From an uncultured Bacilli bacterium (GTDB taxonomy: Bacteria; Bacillota_I; Bacilli_A; RF39; UBA660), in contig CANRQD010000012.1 of assembly GCA_947632685.1 (NCBI GenBank), positions 1 through 18,323 of the forward strand: a stretch of 18,323 nucleotides of DNA. The letters are read 5' to 3'. Numbering within the stretch: the stretch's first letter is position 1; each line of letters starts with the position of its first letter. This document shows, in pieces, positions 15,375 through 18,323 of this stretch. Position numbers and translations under genes: made by a program. The notes under the pieces are model-generated. The model ran no database searches and was not told where the DNA came from. It worked only from the letters and a program-made list of their open reading frames with translations.

Positions 15375-15668
15375 ATGAATATACATAGTAATTTAGATAA
15401 AATTGCAAAAGAAAAAGAAGAAAATTCTGCGTGTGTAAATAATATTAATTCCGAATTATCTAATATTACTAATATAATTAATGATATTGGTAATGCTTGG
15501 CAAGGAAAAGACTATGATAATTTTCAATTAAAGATGCAAGATTTTATTAATGATTTGCAAGAATTTCAAAAAGTTTTAACTTCTTATAATTTTTATCTTG
15601 AAGGATATGTATCAGCTAGTAATGAATTAGACAATATTTATGGGAATAAAAAGATAACGTTGAAATAG
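15375..15668 (+). CDS. Small WXG100-like protein (WQG motif)
   Basis: A 97-residue helical protein preceded by AAAGGGAAG. Its predicted helix-turn-helix has the turn motif WQG at 42-44, the standard position for WXG100 proteins, flanked by NINDIGNA on one side and KDYDNFQLKMQDFIND on the other. It is probably a T7SS substrate or co-substrate partner, as for EsxA/EsxB-type proteins. It is the first of three small helical genes that lie close together between the hairpins and the HerA gene. The C-terminus is short and lysine-rich. Confidence 0.8.
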   Translation: MNIHSNLDKIAKEKEENSACVNNINSELSNITNIINDIGNAWQGKDYDNFQLKMQDFINDLQEFQKVLTSYNFYLEGYVSASNELDNIYGNKKITLK

Positions 15669-15671
15669 GAG
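15666..15671 (+). promoter_or_regulatory. Shine-Dalgarno site that fixes the next start at 15680
   Basis: TAGGAG (15666-15671) precedes ATG 15680 by 8 bases and overlaps the previous stop codon. The in-frame GTG at 15671 overlaps the site itself and is unlikely to be the start. Confidence 0.75.
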
Positions 15672-15679
15672 TGATAAAA

Positions 15680-15943
15680 ATGCGCTTTGATTATGAAGAA
15701 GTATTGTCAAATGCTATTAAATTAAATCGTTGTTTTAAAAATATTACAACGAATTTAGATAAAATAGAAAAAAATAATAAAAGTTTATGTTCTTCATCAA
15801 ATTGGAATTCTAAAGCTCAAGAACATTTTCAAGATAATTTTAATAATTTAAAAAATTCTTTTGATATTATTAATAATAAGTTTAACAATATTAATTTATA
15901 TATAGATAATGTTATTAATAACTATAAGAGTTTAGATAAATAG
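15680..15943 (+). CDS. Small divergent WXG100-like protein (WNS motif)
   Basis: An 87-residue, Asn/Lys-rich helical protein starting MRFDYEEVLSNA. A tryptophan at residue 42 (WNS, 42-44) sits exactly where the WQG of the preceding protein does, and it is followed by KAQEHFQDNFNNLKNSF, the usual second helix. The Gly of WXG is replaced by Ser, which is tolerated in divergent family members. It starts 11 bases after the preceding stop. It may pair with the preceding 97-residue protein as a heterodimer (inference from adjacency and matched architecture). Confidence 0.75.
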   Translation: MRFDYEEVLSNAIKLNRCFKNITTNLDKIEKNNKSLCSSSNWNSKAQEHFQDNFNNLKNSFDIINNKFNNINLYIDNVINNYKSLDK

Positions 15944-15958
15944 ATTGATGAGGTAATT

Positions 15959-16363
15959 ATGGGTAAGTATTCGAATATAAATAGTGCATCACTATTAAGT
16001 ACGGCAAACTCTGCACTTAATGAATTATCAAAATATAATGTTGGGTCTTTAAAAAAAGAAATTATATCTAAATCTATTTTTAATTCCAGTGCTAATAAAA
16101 TTGTTGATAATAGTTTAAGTTCTATTGACAATTCCAAAACAATTAATGGGAGTATTAGTGTTTTAAAAGAAAAACTAAATAATTTAATTAAATGTGCTGA
16201 GAAAATAAATTCATATAAACAAATTGAACAAGAAATAACTAATTTAGAAAGAAGTTTATATAATTGGGATGGTTCTTTTAATAATTATGTTTATAGTCAA
16301 TTATTATCTAAGAAAACAGAGATTAATAATTTAGAACAAGCTATTGATAATTTATTAATTTAG
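15959..16363 (+). CDS. 134-residue helical protein, WXG-cluster associated
   Basis: Not clearly assignable. The protein is almost entirely helix-forming (Asn/Ser/Lys/Leu-rich), with no signal peptide or membrane segment. It has one tryptophan in NWDG (W103-G105), late in the chain rather than near residue 42, preceded by EQEITNLERSL and followed by a short helical tail. It could be a WXG/LXG-associated helical protein in which the WDG turn joins the last two helices. A GATGAGG lies just upstream and the gene sits 15 bases after its neighbour, so it is in the same transcript. Its role in the secretion system is guilt by association. Confidence 0.7.
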   Translation: MGKYSNINSASLLSTANSALNELSKYNVGSLKKEIISKSIFNSSANKIVDNSLSSIDNSKTINGSISVLKEKLNNLIKCAEKINSYKQIEQEITNLERSLYNWDGSFNNYVYSQLLSKKTEINNLEQAIDNLLI

Positions 16364-16375
16364 AAAGGATAGAAT

Positions 16376-18235
16376 ATGTTTGGAAAAATAATATATATAA
16401 GTGATAATAAAGCTTTTATTGAAAATAATGTTTCTAATGAACAAAAAGGTGATTTATTAAATTTACACGTAATTTTTGAATATGAAGATCAAAAATTATT
16501 AGGAGAAATTGTTGAAATGAAAGAAAAAGAAATTGAAATAAAATTTCTTGGTGAATTTATAAATGGTAAATATTATAATGGGGTTTTGCGGAAAGCTAAT
16601 TTAAATAGTAAGGTTCGAATAATTAATACTAATGAATTATTAGAATTAATAGGTCAAGAATCAAATAAAAATTTTGTTTTAGGAAAAAGTGCTACGTATA
16701 AAGATTTTTATGTTTGTCCTGAAATTAATGAATTATTTGCTAATCATATGTGTATATTTGGTAATTCAGGTTCTGGTAAATCTTGTGGGGTATCGAGAAT
16801 TGTTCAAAATATTTTAAGTAATAAAAATTCCTTAGCTTATAATGCAAACTTAATCTTTTTTGATTCTTTCGGAGAATATAAAAATGCTTTTAAAGAAATA
16901 AGTACGATTAATCCATATTATAACTATAAGTTTGTTACATCAAGACTTAGAGATGAAACTGATGTTAAAATAAATATTCCTTTAAACTTAATGAAGACTG
17001 ATGATTTTGCTGTTTTATTACAAGCAGATAAACACTCACAACTTACAATAATTGAAAGAGCATTGAAATATGCCAAAATATTTTCTTCTAATAATGATGA
17101 GTCAAATAAATTTAAAAACCATATTATTGCTAAAGCATTAATTACAATTTTATATAGTCAAAATACTAGTAGACAAAAGAAGGATGATATCTTTACTATA
17201 ATTGATACTTGTCATACTCCAGAATTTAATTTAGATGCTGTTATTCCCGGAATTGGTTATACAAGATCGTTTAGTGAATGTTTTGCAATTGATGCTAAAG
17301 GACACTTTGGAGAAGAAGTCTTAATTACAGAGTATATATTAAAATTTATTGATGAAAATATTGAAGAAATAATGGAACCAGAAGATTCAATTTTTACATT
17401 AAGTGAATTTGCTAAAGCCCTTGAATTTACGTTAATAAGTGAAGGATTTAATCAAAATAAAAATATGCATGATGATGCTCAATTATTAAAAGTGCGTTTA
17501 AAAACAATTTTAAATAGTCCAATGGGGGAATTCTTTACTGGTGATAGTTATGTTACTCCAGCTAAATTTATAACCAATTTAGTTAGTTGTAATAATAAAA
17601 AAGCACAAATTATAAATATTAATCTTGAAACTTTAGATGATGTTTATGCTAAAGCATTAGTTAAAATATATTCTCGAATAATATTTGATTTTGCGAAAGA
17701 AAATGCTAATAGAGCAACAGTACCTTTTCATTTATTCTTAGAAGAGGCTCACAGATATATTCAAAGAGATAACGATGTCTTTTTACTTGGATATAACATT
17801 TTTGATCGAATTGCCAAAGAAGGACGTAAATATGGTGTTATTTTAGATATAATTAGTCAAAGACCTGTTGAAATTAGTGATACGGTTATTGCTCAATGTA
17901 GTAATTTCTTAATCTTTAAGATGACACACCCAAAAGATATAAAATATATTGAAGAAATGTTACCCAATATAAGTGCTGATGTTATTGAAAAAATGAAAAT
18001 ATTACAACCTGGTACATGTGTTGCTTTTGGAACAGCTTTTAAAATACCTATGATTTGTAAATTAGATATGCCTAATCCTCGTCCATATTCTGCTAGTTGT
18101 GATGTATCATCTTATTGGGATTCTAGAACTGATATTAAGAAAGACTTAGATGCTAGTACGGAACAATTATATGGTAATGATGTTACTGAGCAAAAAACTT
18201 TTATTGATTCAACAATAATTAATAATAACATCTAA
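16376..18235 (+). CDS. HerA-type hexameric ATPase (HAS-barrel plus DUF87-like ATPase)
   Basis: A 619-residue soluble ATPase preceded by AAAGGAT. Residues ~1-100 form a beta-rich N-terminal domain starting FGKIIYISDNKAFIEN, consistent with the HAS barrel of HerA proteins. The RecA-like core carries Walker A GNSGSGKS (129-136), a Walker B block LFLEEAHRYI (Glu456, Glu457), KEGRKYG and ISQRPVEIS, then FGTAFKIPM near the C-terminus. These are HerA/DUF87 hallmarks. HerA proteins are DNA translocases working with NurA nuclease, or motors in several defence systems, and are related to FtsK and VirB4 pumps. No NurA, Sir2 or DUF4297 partner is visible: the gene is the last in a T7SS transcript and a hairpin follows. 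A function in secretion (second motor, assembly or substrate handling) is inference. Confidence 0.88.
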   Translation: MFGKIIYISDNKAFIENNVSNEQKGDLLNLHVIFEYEDQKLLGEIVEMKEKEIEIKFLGEFINGKYYNGVLRKANLNSKVRIINTNELLELIGQESNKNFVLGKSATYKDFYVCPEINELFANHMCIFGNSGSGKSCGVSRIVQNILSNKNSLAYNANLIFFDSFGEYKNAFKEISTINPYYNYKFVTSRLRDETDVKINIPLNLMKTDDFAVLLQADKHSQLTIIERALKYAKIFSSNNDESNKFKNHIIAKALITILYSQNTSRQKKDDIFTIIDTCHTPEFNLDAVIPGIGYTRSFSECFAIDAKGHFGEEVLITEYILKFIDENIEEIMEPEDSIFTLSEFAKALEFTLISEGFNQNKNMHDDAQLLKVRLKTILNSPMGEFFTGDSYVTPAKFITNLVSCNNKKAQIININLETLDDVYAKALVKIYSRIIFDFAKENANRATVPFHLFLEEAHRYIQRDNDVFLLGYNIFDRIAKEGRKYGVILDIISQRPVEISDTVIAQCSNFLIFKMTHPKDIKYIEEMLPNISADVIEKMKILQPGTCVAFGTAFKIPMICKLDMPNPRPYSASCDVSSYWDSRTDIKKDLDASTEQLYGNDVTEQKTFIDSTIINNNI

Positions 18236-18240
18236 ATATA

Positions 18241-18274
18241 TAAGCAAATAACTAAATAAATTATTTGCTTATTT
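18241..18274 (+). terminator. Probable terminator after the HerA gene
   Basis: TAAGCAAATAA (18241-18251) pairs perfectly with TTATTTGCTTA (18261-18271) as an 11-bp stem with a 9-base loop. The T tail is short (TTT, 18272-18274), so it may be inefficient. It marks the likely end of the apparatus transcript. Confidence 0.65.
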
Positions 18275-18323
18275 CATATTATTTATTGATAGTGTAAATG
18301 ATTTTACGATAGTGATTTGTCAA

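Noticed and set aside
16376..18235. HerA as part of an anti-phage system such as Sir2-HerA, HerA-DUF4297 or HerA-NurA
   Set aside because: No partner nuclease, NADase or DUF4297 gene lies on either side. Upstream genes are all T7SS-type and a terminator-like hairpin follows. The DNA past 18323 could change this.
1..18323. Mycoplasma-type code (TGA as Trp)
   Set aside because: Trp is written TGG throughout and frames over 1000 codons contain no internal TGA, which would be improbable in such AT-rich DNA under that code.
1..18323. Transposon, integrase, attachment site or prophage border
   Set aside because: No transposase, recombinase, tRNA or terminal repeats were found, so mobility of the T7SS island is not supported from this window.

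Overview
The window is about three-quarters A+T and dense with plus-strand genes. It looks like the chromosome of a low-GC Bacillota, probably an uncultured Bacilli or Mollicutes-like gut lineage (inference). Long frames use TGG for Trp and are never interrupted by TGA, so the standard bacterial code applies rather than the Mycoplasma code. No tRNA, rRNA, CRISPR array or insertion sequence was seen.

Region 1 (1-4140) is mostly chromosomal background. It holds the 3' end of tuf (EF-Tu) with a clean terminator; a membrane-anchored glycine-rich surface protein (396-1670) whose promoter carries a run of nine G between its -35 and -10 boxes, the classic design of a phase-variable promoter; a small HNH-like protein of unknown role (1772-2194); and an ABC-F ATPase (2220-4085).

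Region 2 (4167-9575) is a type VII secretion (T7SS) toxin operon: a DUF4176 protein, a protein with a DUF4176 domain fused to a ~210-residue N-terminal domain, a 1142-residue polymorphic toxin with a WXG/LXG-like N-terminus and a papain-like C-terminus, and a 206-residue protein homologous to the N-terminal domain of the fusion. It is bounded by a promoter at 4167 and a terminator at 9575.

Region 3 (9587-18271) is the apparatus. An extended -10 promoter drives a 19-codon upstream ORF overlapping an EsaB/YukD-like ubiquitin-fold gene, then EssC (1529 residues: FHA-like, two membrane helices, FtsK-type ATPase domains). A second promoter precedes a tandem double-WXG protein. After a terminator and a second, 18-bp hairpin come three small WXG-like helical proteins and a HerA-type hexameric ATPase, then a closing hairpin.

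Taken together this is a T7SSb-like locus with an unusual parts list. It has the motor, ubiquitin-like subunit, WXG proteins, toxin and toxin-associated factors, but no EssA, EssB or EsaA in the window, and it adds a HerA ATPase. The likely logic (inference) is that DUF4176-type factors deliver the toxin to EssC, WXG proteins act as substrates or co-substrates, and HerA is a second motor or accessory factor of unknown role.
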